A DNA stretch of 64,000 nucleotides, from the NCBI GenBank assembly GCA_024699855.1, contig JAMPIQ010000003.1:5084001-5148000 (forward strand), in the 5' to 3' direction. A program made the position numbers and the translations under genes. This document shows, one piece after another, positions 21,994 through 34,500 of this stretch; positions within the stretch are counted from its first letter, which is position 1, and each line of letters begins with the position of its first letter. This DNA comes from Aphelenchoides besseyi (Eukaryota > Nematoda > Chromadorea > Rhabditida > Aphelenchoididae). The notes below the pieces were generated by a model. The model had not been told where the DNA came from. It made no database searches and saw only the letters and a program-made list of their open reading frames with translations.

Positions 21994-24900
21994 ATGAAGT
22001 CGAAGAAAAATGGAAATGCGTTGGAAAGGTTGAATATAACTTGGATCTGTCTTGATTTTTGTATTTAGCCCCGAGTTCCAGAATCCAGAAGATGAAGAAG
22101 AGAAGAAAACAGTGGAGAAGGAAGAAGAACCGCCATCAGCGTTCTTGAAAGTTGTAAGTTTTTCGTCTGTGCAAATGCTAAGCTGTTATTTGATTCTTAG
22201 TATCGATATGCCACCCTAACAGACTACGTGCTACTTGGCATCGGCGTAACGCTTTGTATGGCGCAAGGCGGCTTCAAGTAAGTAAACAAACGCTTTTTGC
22301 AGTTTAATACGCTAATTGAAGTTCGGTCAACAGTATTATTTTCCGTCATCTTGTTGACGCATTGATTGATGTAAGCTACGGGAACAGTTACCTTATTCAG
22401 TAAACTTTTTAGGGTCAAACTGGATGGCTAATGCACACTTTTGACGATGACAAGTTTCATCAAGCAGCAATGGTGTCGATCATTCAATACGTTTACTACG
22501 GGTTCATCGTGTTCACTTCCGCCTTTCTATCTGTTAGTTGACAGCTGAATAAGAAAAGAGAATGAGATTTTGCAGATTAGCTGTTGGCACGTTCTTTGTG
22601 AACGACAAATTTACAAGATTCGAACTCGATTTTTTCGTGCGATTCTGCGCCAAGAAGTCTCTTGGTTTGATAAACATCCGGCAGGAGGATTGACAACACA
22701 ACTTTCCGATGGAATCGATCGAATCAAGGACGGAATCGGAGACAAATTGGGCTTAACGTTTACGCTAACAGTTCAATTCATCGGAGGTATGACCGTTGCG
22801 TTTTCCTACAGCTGGAAAATGTCACTCGTTTTGTTGGCAATTTTACCAGGTAATTTAATGCATCTGTATTGATGGTACAAAACTGCTACAGTAATGCTCA
22901 CCGCCATTGGAGTTATTGGGCTGCTGACAAAACGTTTCGTTAAGCGTGAACAGAAGTGTACAGCGGAAGTGGGATCGATAGGTGAAGAAATATTGAACGG
23001 TATTCGAACGGTTCTTTCGCTGAACGGACAAGAGAAGGAAGGAAAACGGTAAGTTAAGTTTGATTGAAGAAATGTGTGTTGCATTTAGTTATGATAACGC
23101 TTTAAAAAGAGCACAAAATGCCGGCAATAAGAAAGGACTTGTAACAGCTATTGGCATCGGATTTATATTCTTTCTGGTCTTCTTTTCAATGGGTAAAACT
23201 CAGCTATTCGATAATTTTGCATTTACATTTAGGAATTGCATTCTGGTACGGTAAGATTAAAAGTTATTGTACAATGACTAATCGAAACTGAAGGAACAAA
23301 ACTTGCTGTTAATGGAGAAGTGACCCCCGGGCAAGTATTTGCATGTTTTTGGTTAGTGATAAGCAATGTTGTGCAGTGATTATGCATTCATGTATTACAG
23401 GTCTTTTCTTGTTGCATTGTTTTCTGTCGCTCAAGCAGCCTCACAGATATCCGCATTGATTGGAGCTGGAGCAGCTGCCGGTAAAATATTCGTTGTTATT
23501 GATCGGGTAGTTGGTTGAAGATGTTCACGAAAAACTTGCAGTTTTAGGACCCGGAAATTGATTCAACTTCCTCACATGGTGATCGACCATCAACAGCTCG
23601 TGGACACATCGAGTTTCGAGATGTGCATTTTCGCTATCCGACTCGGCCGGATGTCGAGGTTTTAAAGGGTCTATCTCTAATTGCGGATCCTGGAAAAACG
23701 ATTGCAATCGTGGGACAGGTAATTTTAACATAAAACCTACATCTTTAATAGGCATTCGACTCTAGTAGTAGTTTAAATTAAAAAACTTAATAATATTTTT
23801 TCTAGAGCGGAAGTGGTAAGTCGAGAATAGCACAAGCCAACGGTTGATCAGTGATCGAAGCTTAACTTTGAATCTCAAGATAAATTGGCGTTTACAGGAA
23901 AGTCTACGATCATTCAACTCATACAGTAAGTAGTATTGTGTTGGTCAAAATTAACTTTCGATTTAGACGCTTCTATGACATCGAAAGTGGATCGATTCGT
24001 TTTGACGGCAACGAACTGCGTAATTTGAATTTGCAGTTTCTACGTGAAAATATTGGAGTAGTCAGCCAAGAGCCATGTCTTTTTGCCTGTTCAGTCGCCG
24101 AAAATGTTCGATTTGGCAACATGGACTTAACTGATGAACAAATGCGACAAATTTGTCAGTTAGCTAATGCACATGAATTCATTGTGAAACTTCCCAATGG
24201 ATACGAAACTCGTATTGGCGAGGGTGGAGGTGTTGTTTTAAGTGGTGGGCAAAAGCAACGTATTGGTAATGATCTTTGGAGTTATCACAAGCAAAGACAA
24301 ATATTACAGCTATAGCGCGTGCTTTGGCAAAAAATCCTCGTATCCTTTTGCTCGACGAAGCCACTTCAGCATTGGACACGGAAAGTGAACGTCTCGTTCA
24401 GAAGGCATTGGAAGCAGCGAGTTCCGGAAGAACGACGATTGTCGTTGGTATGTTTGTGTTATATTTCTGTTATTATATTTAGCTCATTTCAGCTCATAGA
24501 TTATCCACAATTCGAAATGCGAACCTAATTTTGGTTATGGATTCTGGAGAAGTACGTCAAAGTGGAACACACGAAGAGTTGATAAGCGATGAACGTGGCA
24601 TTTACGCGCAAATGGTCAGAGCTCAAGAAATCGAACAACTGAAGGAAGAAAACGACGATGATGCTGGAAGTGGTGAGTAATTGAACAACATCTTTGCATC
24701 GATTTCCTCGGTTTAGATCAACGTATTGAAGAAGCGGAAACACTAAAACGAAACATCAGGAAACGTCGAAGTCGTCGTTTGAGTCGCGCAATCTCATCGA
24801 CTTCCACTGCGCCAGAACGCGAAGCAGAGGTGGATCGACTTACTGAGGAAGCTACAGCAGTTGATGCCAATCCGGCAAGTTTACTGACAATCGGAATGTT

Positions 24901-27298
24901 TGCTCGCAAAGAATGGCCGATTCTTGGAATCGCATTTGTCGCTGCTCTTGCTCGTGGTACGGTCTTTCCGATCTTCTCAATCATCTACGGTAACGTTTTC
25001 AAAGTATGGAGTAGTAGTCATCTGAAAGAGTAAATCATTATTTTAAAGACTCTATCCATTGGTACAAAAGAAGAACAACTACATGAGGCGTTGATGAATT
25101 TGCTGTACTTTTCTTTGTTGGGACTGTTTTCGGGAATTACGGCTATGATTGCCACCGGTCTATTTATTCGAGCCGGAGAATCTTTGACGCGAAGATTACG
25201 ACATGCACTTTTCAAAAATATTTTGAAACAAGATGGACAATATTTTGATCATTTGGATCATTCGCCCGGAAAACTTAGCAGTCGATTGTCGACCGATTCG
25301 CCTAACGTTAGAGCTGTAAGGAGTTTGAGATTCTGAACTTATTTTCATCGACTTTGCAGGCCATCGATCAACGACTTTCTGATGTGGTTTCTGCAGGATC
25401 TGCAATTGTTGCTGGTATTATAATTGCCTTTAGTTATGGCTGGAAGATGGCACCGATAGGTGTCTTCACGGCGCTTTTTCTCGTCATTCTTCAAACTGCT
25501 ATCGCTCAGTACTTGAAACGTCGTGGGTATCAGGTAATATAGAAAGCACCCTTGATTATGCTCAAATACTAAATAGGACGCAAAACTGGCAGAGGAACCA
25601 TCAAGACTTGCTTCCGAAGTGATTGATCATCACTTAACCGTGAAATCTCTGGGACGAGAACAGACGTTTAACGAACTTTTCGAACAAGTAACTTAATTCT
25701 ATGTATTTAAATCTAAAATTTTTACAGTTAAATGAACGTCCTCATCGTCGAGCAATAACAAGAGGTGTCATTCAAGCTTTAACGTACGCGTTACAATCAA
25801 GTTATGTCTTCTTCAATTTTGCGTCTGCTTATCGTTTTGGCGTCTTTTTGGTTCATCGACGTGCCGTTTCACCTTATACTGTATTTCAAGTTATCGAAGC
25901 TTTAAATTGCGCAACCTTGTCGTTGGTCTCAGTTGCAACGTAAAGAAGCAAGCATATTGATGTAGTAAAAAGAACGAATTTAGATACTTTCCTGAGTATG
26001 TTAGAGCGAGATTGAGTGCAACTATCATTTTCAAAATGCTACAAGACGTACCCATCATTCAATCACCCAATCATCCCGATCATGCTAAAGCAGGAGATTG
26101 GTCGGAAATAACGTTCAGCAAAGTCGATTTTGCATACCCTACTAACAAGAAACATCGGATACTTCGCAACTTCGACTTGCATATTCCAAGCGGTCAATCA
26201 GTCGCCATCGTTGGCCACAGGTAGCATCGATTGATCGTTGGTTGTGATTAAAAAAACGTTTTCAGTGGCTGCGGAAAATCAACGGTTCGCTTGAATTGAA
26301 TTTGGGTGTTAATTTCATTATAGGTCATTCAACTTTTGTTGAGATTTTACGATACAGACAGTGGAACAATAGTAATCAACCTTTATTTCACTAACCTTCA
26401 ACTTTCTGTTTTAGCGTATTCATGAAGCGGATTTGAAACAAACAGATCTGACAACTCACAGAAGTCATCTCGCTTGTGTTAGCCAGGTTAGTAAAAACAA
26501 ACTAAACGATTTTTGTGGGATTGGCTTAATTATTAGGTTAAAAACAATAGAAATGAAAGCCTATTAATGTGTAATTAAAAGACTAATTGGCATCGATGTC
26601 TTTTGTAAGATTATACATAATCTTCGATTTCCGTAAAAGATCTAATTGAATAGAAACAAAAAGCCTCTGATTATTTCAAGTAACCATTTGATCTAGGAAC
26701 CTACGCTGTTTAACATTTCGATACAAGAGAATATCGCTTATGGACTCGACGATGTATCGATGGAAAAGGTCATTGATGCCGCCAAACAAGCCAATTGCCA
26801 TAATTTCATCAAGCAGTTGCCACAAGGGTATAGTACGGTGGTCGGAGAAAAAGGAAGCCGATTAAGTGGTGGTCAGTTTCGAATACAAAACAACATTAAA
26901 ATGAGCAATTGCAGGACAAAAACAACGAAGTGAGAGACCAATTGCGTTTCACGAGTGAATTTGTTTTAGTTGCAATAGCTAGAGCGATAATACGCGAACC
27001 CAAAGTGCTTCTATTGGATGAAGCAACTTCAGCATTGGATTCTGAAAGCGAAAAGTTCGTTCAAGAAGCCTTGGACAAAGCACGAGAAGGAAGAACTTGT
27101 ATTACAATTGCCCATCGTTTATCTTCGATCCAAAATTCCGATTTGATTGTTGTCGTAGACAAAGGTCAAATTCTTGAGTTTGGTACTCATCAGGTACGAA
27201 ATGAATTTGATGAAATGAAGAGCAGTTTTAATCTTTTGTAGAATCTATTGGCACAAAACGGGATCTACTCCTCACTAACCCAACAACAAGGGTTATAA
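21994..27298 (+). CDS. Full-length P-glycoprotein (ABCB1-like), copy 1
   Basis: About 25 exons encode TMD-NBD-TMD-NBD. First exons are 21994-22028, 22069-22153 and one from 22201. NBD1 has Walker A split as [18 protein letters not shown], the signature [24 protein letters not shown] and an AHRLSTI switch. A linker of about 110 residues rich in charged and Ser residues joins the halves. NBD2 has [26 protein letters not shown] and [16 protein letters not shown]. All catalytic motifs are intact, so both ATP sites should be active. The family exports hydrophobic drugs and xenobiotics from apical membranes. The exons around Walker A and the signature are unusually small (see the microexons). A second P-glycoprotein lies at 48.6-55.1 kb and shares a 124-bp identical block. 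Confidence 0.9.
23806..23815 (+). other. 10-nt microexon in Walker A of P-glycoprotein 1, NBD1
   Basis: The ten bases encode SGS plus one base of the next Gly codon. It is flanked by an acceptor ending TTTTTTCTAG (intron 23720-23805) and a GTAAGT donor (intron 23816-23897). Including it restores GQSGSGKST exactly. Confidence 0.8.
26865..26988 (+). repeat. 124-bp block identical to 54656-54779 (copy A)
   Basis: The block runs from the SG codons of the ABC signature through a 43-nt intron (26872-26914), a 15-nt microexon (26915-26929) and a 40-nt intron (26930-26969) into AIARA. It matches P-glycoprotein 2 base for base, although the flanking exons differ at many sites. Confidence 0.93.
26915..26929 (+). 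other. 15-nt microexon coding the GQKQR part of the ABC signature
   Basis: The microexon (GACAAAAACAACGAA) completes [14 protein letters not shown] between two short GT-AG introns. The same 15 bases recur in both NBDs of P-glycoprotein 2 (51554-51568 and within 54656-54779). Confidence 0.88.
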
Positions 27299-28226
27299 TT
27301 CCGAACATTAATCTCCGTTGTTTTCTTTTGACGCTTTCAAAACAATCAATTAAATGTATTAATCTTAATGGAATGCGTGATTTTTGATGAAATCATAAGA
27401 CGACCGTTGAATTCTTAGTGCTACTTTGCGAGTGTGACAATCAAAAAGCGTTGGACCCGAAGATGACGGAGCGAACTCTAACGACCTTCTCGACATTTTT
27501 CACACTCTTGCCATTTGATTTGATCAGAAAATTCCAATTATTCGCAAATTCCCATTTCAACGCGACGTACATGTCAACCGCGTAGGATGGATTCCCGATT
27601 TGGACATCCGTTAGTCATTCCGAATTGAGGTACAAAAGCGGGTCGAAAAGTGTGATTGATTGTCAAATCAAGACCATTTTTAAGCGTGTCAGTTGACGTC
27701 ATTCGAAGTGAACCGGAAATCACTGTACAGTATAAACGCGTGGCCTCTTGCACAGGCACTCCCAGTCGAGAGTCGAGGTTTTAAGTGTGCGTCGTTGTTC
27801 GTTTAAGCCGATCAGACGCGCTAATATTTCTCAAACAGCGAATTTCATGGCAATGAGCAAAATGTGCAAACATTATTTCGACATGTGCTGATCGCGTTCC
27901 GCCCCATAGATCGTTGTGGCAGAAATCATCGTAGCTATTTTGTATTCCCGGACCAAAAACGCGTGGTCGTTCCATTCAGTTGTTTTGAATTTCAATAGGA
28001 ATCTAACGGAATTCGAAGAATTCTGTCCCGAATCCGTTCACCATAAAATGTTTCATTGCTCGGGCATGACGTTCTAGTTCAGAAGTCGTGATCGAAGTCG
28101 TGATTCAAACTTCTCCGTAAAACAAACTCCGTTCATTGGTATTTTCGCATTCTCACGCTCACTCGTGTATTGCCTTCTGGTCTAGAATAATCTGAATTAC
28201 TTTCAGAGTACCTGCTCACACTCAAA
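27299..28226. other. Intergenic, no gene recognised
   Basis: About 930 bp after P-glycoprotein 1. Two minus-strand frames of 60-64 codons (27574-27759, 27781-27975) have no flanking splice logic or motifs I recognise. Confidence 0.45.
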
Positions 28227-28799
28227 ATGATCGGAATCATGAACGTTCCCGAATCTCCGGCCGAGTTTTGTAAGTTAAAAAATCGCCTATCAATACAATC
28301 CATCGAGTTCAGATGCCGCACCAACTCGTTTCACTTCGTCGTCCATCTCGTCTCCCCAACTCTCGAACATCAATACAAACTCGATGGCTCATTCGAACAG
28401 CCAAAAACGGACATCTCCATCGATTTTTGCTAAACGTCGCTTGTCGACCGTTGACTATCTCAAAGATGGACGCAAAATGTTCGACGGAAAAGTTGTCGAG
28501 GTGAAGCTGTGGATGAGATCACAATTTGACTGTTCCAATTTCAGAATCAGTCCGCGCCGCAATTGTGGTCGAGACTTCTAATCACTTCGTTTGTCAACAA
28601 ACTTGAAGATGAAATCCCAAGTCCGTCGCCAAAAACCTTCGACCAAAAACGTTTGTTTCCGATGCCAGAAATTGCCGAGTGCACAACTTCAACCACTTCA
28701 TTGGCATCAAAATCACGAACCCAATCCAACACTTCGCACTCGAATCCCAAACAGCGTTCACGTTCCGTTGATTGTCTGCGAAAGTTCTTTCGATCATGA
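28227..28799 (+). CDS. Small Ser-rich protein, family not recognised
   Basis: Exons 28227-28269, 28313-28500 and 28545-28799, with introns of 43 and 44 nt, give 161 residues with consistent phases. The protein has no signal peptide or membrane span. It is rich in Ser, Thr, Pro and basic residues, with patches such as SPSIFAKRRLSTVDYLKDGR, SFVNKLEDEIPSPSPKTF and a terminal KQRSRSVDCLRKFFRS. Repeated RxxS motifs suggest phosphorylation by basophilic kinases, which is inference. A second in-frame ATG at 28239 could be the real start. I cannot assign a function. Confidence 0.5.
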
Positions 28800-28988
28800 C
28801 ACCGCGCAAATTTCCTTCTGATTCTTGTCCACGAACGTGTCGCAATCAATAGTTAACGGCGATCGATTTGCCACATTTCCCTTTTCAAGAAATGGGCTTC
28901 TCATGTTTGTATGCTTTGGAAATAAAACTCCCGACCTGTACGATGTTTGTGTAATAAAAAACGTTTGATGATCAATTTGACGCAAATA

Positions 28989-29420
28989 CTAATCAAAAGA
29001 AGAAATTTCGTTCATTAAACCGAAAAGCCGTCGGTTGGCTTCCGCTTCTAAGCGTGCCATTAATGAAGTCCGCTGTGAGAAGCGACGGCCAAAAGAAACC
29101 GAGAAGCCGCGCTTTCCAAATTTCCCGCGTTTTGCCTGAGGCGTTGAAGCGGACTGCATTTTTTTATTCACTACGCCCGGTCGTATATTCTGAGGAGTAA
29201 GATCAGCCAACACAGTTGGACATTTCCCTTCGGTCGGATTACTCCGAGCAATGACCTAAAGACAAAACTCTACGGACTTCAGATTAACCGTGTCGTGCAA
29301 AACTAAAATCAACAAATCCGCGGAATGGCACGGCAATCAATTGCTTTTTGTTTGGTGTCTACGAAGCACATGCACTCGGTAAAATTGTGAAGTGTCGTCC
29401 GTAGCAACAAGGGTCCACAT
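28989..29420 (-). CDS. Small basic hypothetical protein
   Basis: The minus-strand model is exon 29363-29420, a 14-nt exon 29289-29302 and exon 28989-29255, joined by GT-AG introns of 60 and 33 nt, giving 112 residues in a consistent frame. The last exon is the well-supported part: it is open for 89 codons and begins right after a TTTAG acceptor. It carries VLADLTPQNIRPG and a highly basic stretch (KRGKFGKRGFSVSFGRRFSQ), then a helical, acidic end. The two upstream exons are weaker. Nothing here matches a family I know. The basic patch could bind nucleic acid, which is speculation. Confidence 0.4.
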
Positions 29421-29652
29421 CGGGACTATTGCTTCGTTCTATTGAGTACTTTTTGGGCGTTTAGGAATTATTCCCTAATCGACAATCATTTCGAGGTGAG
29501 TGAAAAGACATCTTGCAGAATTCGACTTCAATTCGAGGTTGTTGATTTCTGCAGTAGTCTTACATTCACGTCAATTTTGCCCACAACCACCGCTGTTTGT
29601 TTGTGTGTCTCATTGACAGCAACTTTCGCTGACGCTAATTAATTCCTTTCGA

Positions 29653-30001
29653 TGTTTTGGTTGCCATGGCCGATTCTCACGTGCATAATAAACGTGCTAG
29701 TCATTCCTGTCGACATTCGATCTTCTTTTCATTTAGAATTTTACATAAAATCGAAACTGGAAGGGCGTATTAGCACGCGGAGCACGGCCGTCGAGCGGCT
29801 CAACCGCCATAATTCGGCTCTTTCATTTCGTCGAACTTCACGGAACGATGCTTCTTCGTACACGATAGCGAACGGCCGATTGCGGAAGAGCGTCGATACG
29901 AACGGCCGAACCACTACGGTAATCTACGCCTCATTTTCCAATCACAGTTGCGATCGACTGAGCGCCGACTCCGAAGACTTCAGCGATGACATCAACGACA
30001 A
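29653..30001 (+). CDS. Candidate 5' exon of the zinc-finger gene
   Basis: An open frame ends SEDFSDDINDK at a GTAAG donor (30002), in the phase needed by the exon at 31560 (AA plus A gives Lys). Its own acceptor may be the TTTCATTTAG ending at 29736. Sequence further 5' is unresolved. The link rests on phase and strand only. Confidence 0.35.
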
Positions 30002-31559
30002 GTAAGTAGAATTCAAAGTGTTGGGGGTTCCATTCAAAAGTGTTTCTGTTTGAGCAGCTTGCCAACTTCGATTGTTCTTTCTCGTGACGTCATTAATGAA
30101 ATCGAAAAGCGCGCAGATGAGCGCGGGATTAACGAGCCGAAATTTCGTGATTCGATTTCCCATCGCTCAAATTCGTTTTCCGCGAAATTGCATTTGTTGA
30201 TTCGATTGGCAAAATCAAAGTGCCCGCCGCGCGACTCTCGTGTTTCCCTTCCCATTGGCCAGCGAGAGGCCCGAACGCCCGACCGTCGTTTCACTCTTTT
30301 TGCTCTCTTCGATTCGCTGTTCCCTCACTTCGCCTCTTCGTTCTCATCTTTTTCTGCTCCGCGTGTTTTCGCGTTTCCACTTTGCTGTTTGGCCGATTTC
30401 TCTCGTTTTTGTCTTTAATTCGCAAAAATGTACGAACAATTTGTATTACAAACAAAACGATGACGATCGCGGAAAAGTTGCGGCTTCTTTCCAATTTTGC
30501 GATAAAGAAAACCCGCTCCAATTACGAATTTCGACGTTTTTGCCCGAGGTTTTTGATGCAAAACGCGGTTGCAATTTCTTTGCATTCAAACGACGCCAAC
30601 GGCACGCGCAAATCAACGATTGTGTTTCAATTCGCATAAATTGCACTGCAGTTTCCGTTCGGACCACGATCTCGCTCGCTAACAAGTTCGTCAACCAAAA
30701 ATCGGTCTGTTCGTTGAAACCGTTTCCTCAACCGTTTTCGTTTCGACGGCGATTTCAACCGAATGCTTTTTTTGCGCAATCGATTAATTTCTATTCCAAC
30801 ATTTCCGTTGTCTTAAGTTAATGGAGCGCAAAACGGTTTTGAATTCCGTTTTGATTTGCAAGATTTAATTAGAAGGAATGTTGTTGCATTTGAATGATCA
30901 TCATCTTTTTTCTTTGCGAGAAACATTTTAAGCAACTAGTGAAGTTCCTCTTCTTCCTCTCAAATGATGCACTTCTTCTGCCCGCTGTCATTTTCTCTTC
31001 TTTCGAATGCGTTATGATGTTTCTGCATACTTCTCACGAAAAAATTTTTGTTCGTGTTGTTTTTTGTTCGCAAAAAAAATAAATTTTGCCGCCGCTTTGA
31101 TTTTTTTCCGTCTTTCCGGCGCAGTTTAAAACGACTCTCTGACGTCACGCATTATCAGATCAAAACGTGAATGTAAATTTGCTCGAAGAATTTACGACCA
31201 CGACTTCTGATCCCTCAAAACCCCCACGTTTTTGGCGAGTCGAAAAACTTTTTGGATTTATTGATTTCACGCCGTTTATTCCCAAAAAAAATCAATTTGC
31301 AAATTGCACGTTGCGCTTATAAGCGTGTGACTTCGCTTGTTGTCCAAAAAGTGCGCGAGATTTCGTTTTTGCGCTTTTTTTCGATGCGCATTGAGATTTT
31401 CGTAGCCGCTTTTTCGTCGTGTTTTCCCGGACGTCGAAAACGGCGGAATTCTTTTCGGCCAAAAACTTTGGCGATTTCATCGATCCACAGCGAAATCTTC
31501 TCGACAGAAACTAGTTACTTTCATTCGAACGCAGTTTGTAAATCGAATTTTTGTTGCAG
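30002..31559 (+). other. Probable long first intron or promoter region
   Basis: 1558 bp with many overlapping frames on both strands, biased to TTTTCG and CG-containing runs. None has consistent splice sites or known motifs. In a genome where introns are about 41 nt, this length is exceptional and may house regulatory elements. Confidence 0.4.
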
Positions 31560-34500
31560 AAAATCGACTGGTCGCCAATGTTTTGAAGATACCTCAGCCG
31601 ACAAGCAAACCTGCGAAACTAATCAAGCGGACGACAAAACGGTTAGTTGATGATCTTCCCAGATTTTGGAGAATTTTCTCGTGAATTCAGAAAAAAACCG
31701 TTCGATTAAAACTACTGACGAGCAAGCCCACAGACGACGAGACCTCCGAATCTGATAAGACGAATGAACCGATGGAGTCGAATTCAATTCCTCCAACTAC
31801 ACCTACGTATCCACCAGCTCATTCCGGACCACCGATTCATCATCAGTCTTATTCATCGACTGGTCAACATCCCGCTTATGCTTATGTGCCGCCAGACGGC
31901 AGTTCGCACTATCGATTGGAAGTAGTTCCCGGCTATGATGCTCATCCGAATTCTCAGTAAGTTTACAGTCGTTTCCGCTTTTTGTATTAATTTTTTAGAC
32001 CCTACTATCTTGCTAGTGCTTATCATTCGACGCAATACGTAACGGAAACTCCGTCCGATCCACGATACGTTCTCGAACAAGCGCCTTCTGCTTCGTCTTA
32101 TTACAACGGCTACGGAGCACCGCAAAACGTGAACACCAACTACACGATGCATTACAACACAACCACTGGCTATGCACCGCCGGTCGGAATGAACACTTAC
32201 GAGCAAAGACCTCAAATACAGCAACGACAGTTTGTCGAAGTAAAACAAGAATATTCGTCGAATGGAGCGCCAAGGTTTGTTTCGCGTTCTCATTCCGTTC
32301 AATTTGTTATTTTCTTTCAGACCTTTGCCTCCCGGAGCTGTTCCACGACCAATAACTCAACCACCCGTACATCAACATCTTAGTTCGACGATGAAATCTG
32401 AGGCTTCGGAAGGCAAGAAACAAACGACAAAAGCCCAATCGACATCTTCAACTCACTCAGTTACCGCCGTTCCAATTGATGCAGCAGTTAAAACGGAACC
32501 CAAAAAACAGTTTCAATGTCCAGAATGCAACAAGTGTGTCAGTTCGGCTCGTAATTTAACGCGTCATCAGAATTCATGTAAGGCACGAAAAGAGAAGAAA
32601 GAAGGATCGGGAAGTGGATCGCCGGTTAAATCCGAAGCCAGCGGTTCTCCACCCAAACGTCCACAAGTTCCAATACAAACCATGGAACCACAGTCAGCGC
32701 CACCAGTTCATCCGCAGCAAACTTACCACGTTTATGCGCCTGAAGGTGCTCCTCCCAATGCGACTGTTTATCATCATGGACCGCCACAATACGTTCAATA
32801 TTCTCAGCCTCATACTGCATTACCGCAATCTGGTTCTCAAACAATGTTCGAGTATCCGCCTCATAATTCCGTTCAAGGTTTGCGATTAAGTTTGATTTTC
32901 CAATTTTATTTTTTTACATTTAGGAATGAGTAGTGGACTTCATTCGGCGCCACCATCTGTTCATTTTCCACCTTCTGGACCACCTTATGCTGCAGCAACC
33001 GCTAGTCAGCGATTCGAATCTCAACGCTCAATCGATTACTCTGAGGATCCGTATAGTTATGCTGGAATGCCAGTTGATCCGTTTATTGATGCATCGATTG
33101 ACGAAATGGCTCACAATCCACTTGCGTTCATTGGTAGTCCGGCAGCTTCGGCCAATTCGGCTCCAACTTACGACGCAAATCAACCGACTGCGGATGTCAG
33201 AGGCCCGGGACCGTATATTCCGTTGCATCCTGTTCCCGTTCAACATTCCCAACATCACGCGGTTCTCTCCGCCGCTAAACCGGAAAGCTCAAATGCTGCT
33301 GAAGCGCATCAATCGATTGTGCCAAAAACCGAACTCAGCAACAACGAACCACAGAAAACAACAAAGTCGAGTAAAAAGGGCGAACGAAAGAATTCGACTC
33401 CAACTCCTCATCGTTGCGAAGCCTGTTTGCGATACATGTGTTCAACTCGAAGTCTCAGACGTCACAAGTCCACGTGCAAACTTTACCTTCAGTCCGCCGA
33501 ACTGACGACCGAAGATAAGATTCTGTGAGTTGAACGAGCGTCGCATGAAACTGATTTATGAGTTTAGAATTGCAAAAAACGAAGAGAACAAATGTGAGAA
33601 TTGCGGCAAAGTTCTGCAAAGCCCATCAAATTTGCGAAGACATCGAACGGCATGTAAACAAAAGTAAACTCCGTTTTTCTGCCCTCCATCATTCATATTT
33701 TGATTTAGAAGCGAAGAGGAACCACGACCAGCTGCCGGCTCTCCAACTTCTCGCGATTCAAACGAATCAAACGCTGGTGATTCGGGCGACAGTAGTGCTC
33801 CGAAAAAACTGATGCCACCACCGGAAGCCGAGAACTCAAACAGCTCCGGTTATCCGCCTTCTGCTCCGAATTTCACGACAATGGCATCCGCGATTTCTCT
33901 GCCAAACGGTCCTCTTTCTGCACCGCCAACAACCGTGATTTACGTAAAACAAGAAGAACCCACTCACGGGCAATCGGTTTACGTTGATTCCAACGTTACA
34001 GTCGGCGAACATTTACGTCAACACATAGGAAGCAGTGTTCCGAATCAACAGTCAAATAAAAAGGGACCATCAAAACGACCCATGATTCTCGGCCGTAAGA
34101 CTTCCTTGCAAAATCCCGAACATCATTTGTCAATAAATGAATCGCCGGCTACATGTCCTCCCGCAGCTTTCCACAATCCATTGACATCTCCGCCGCCCGA
34201 TTTTCATGCTCATTCTGCACCACCAGTTGTCAGTCCGCAACAAAACTCAAGTTCAATGGACGGTCATGAAAATGCAGAACAAAACTTGTCAGCCGATCGA
34301 AATAACGGAGTTGTGGAAACCGTCAATCAGGTGGTCGAGAAGATTAAACGCCAAAATGCAGAACAACAAACTGGTTCGTCGAAACGCGCGAACAGTTCAG
34401 CCGGCGAAAGTACTCCAGCGAAAGTGATGCGCGTCGAAACAAAACCTAAACCTTTAGCCATCATTACCACTCAACCGCTTCAACCAATGTGGCGTCCTCC

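Noticed and set aside
28547..28849. Minus-strand 100-codon frame
   Set aside because: It is antisense to the third exon of the plus-strand Ser-rich gene, which has consistent phases.
30034..30821. Several overlapping open frames on both strands (up to 193 codons)
   Set aside because: No family motifs and no consistent splice sites; base composition alone explains the openness.
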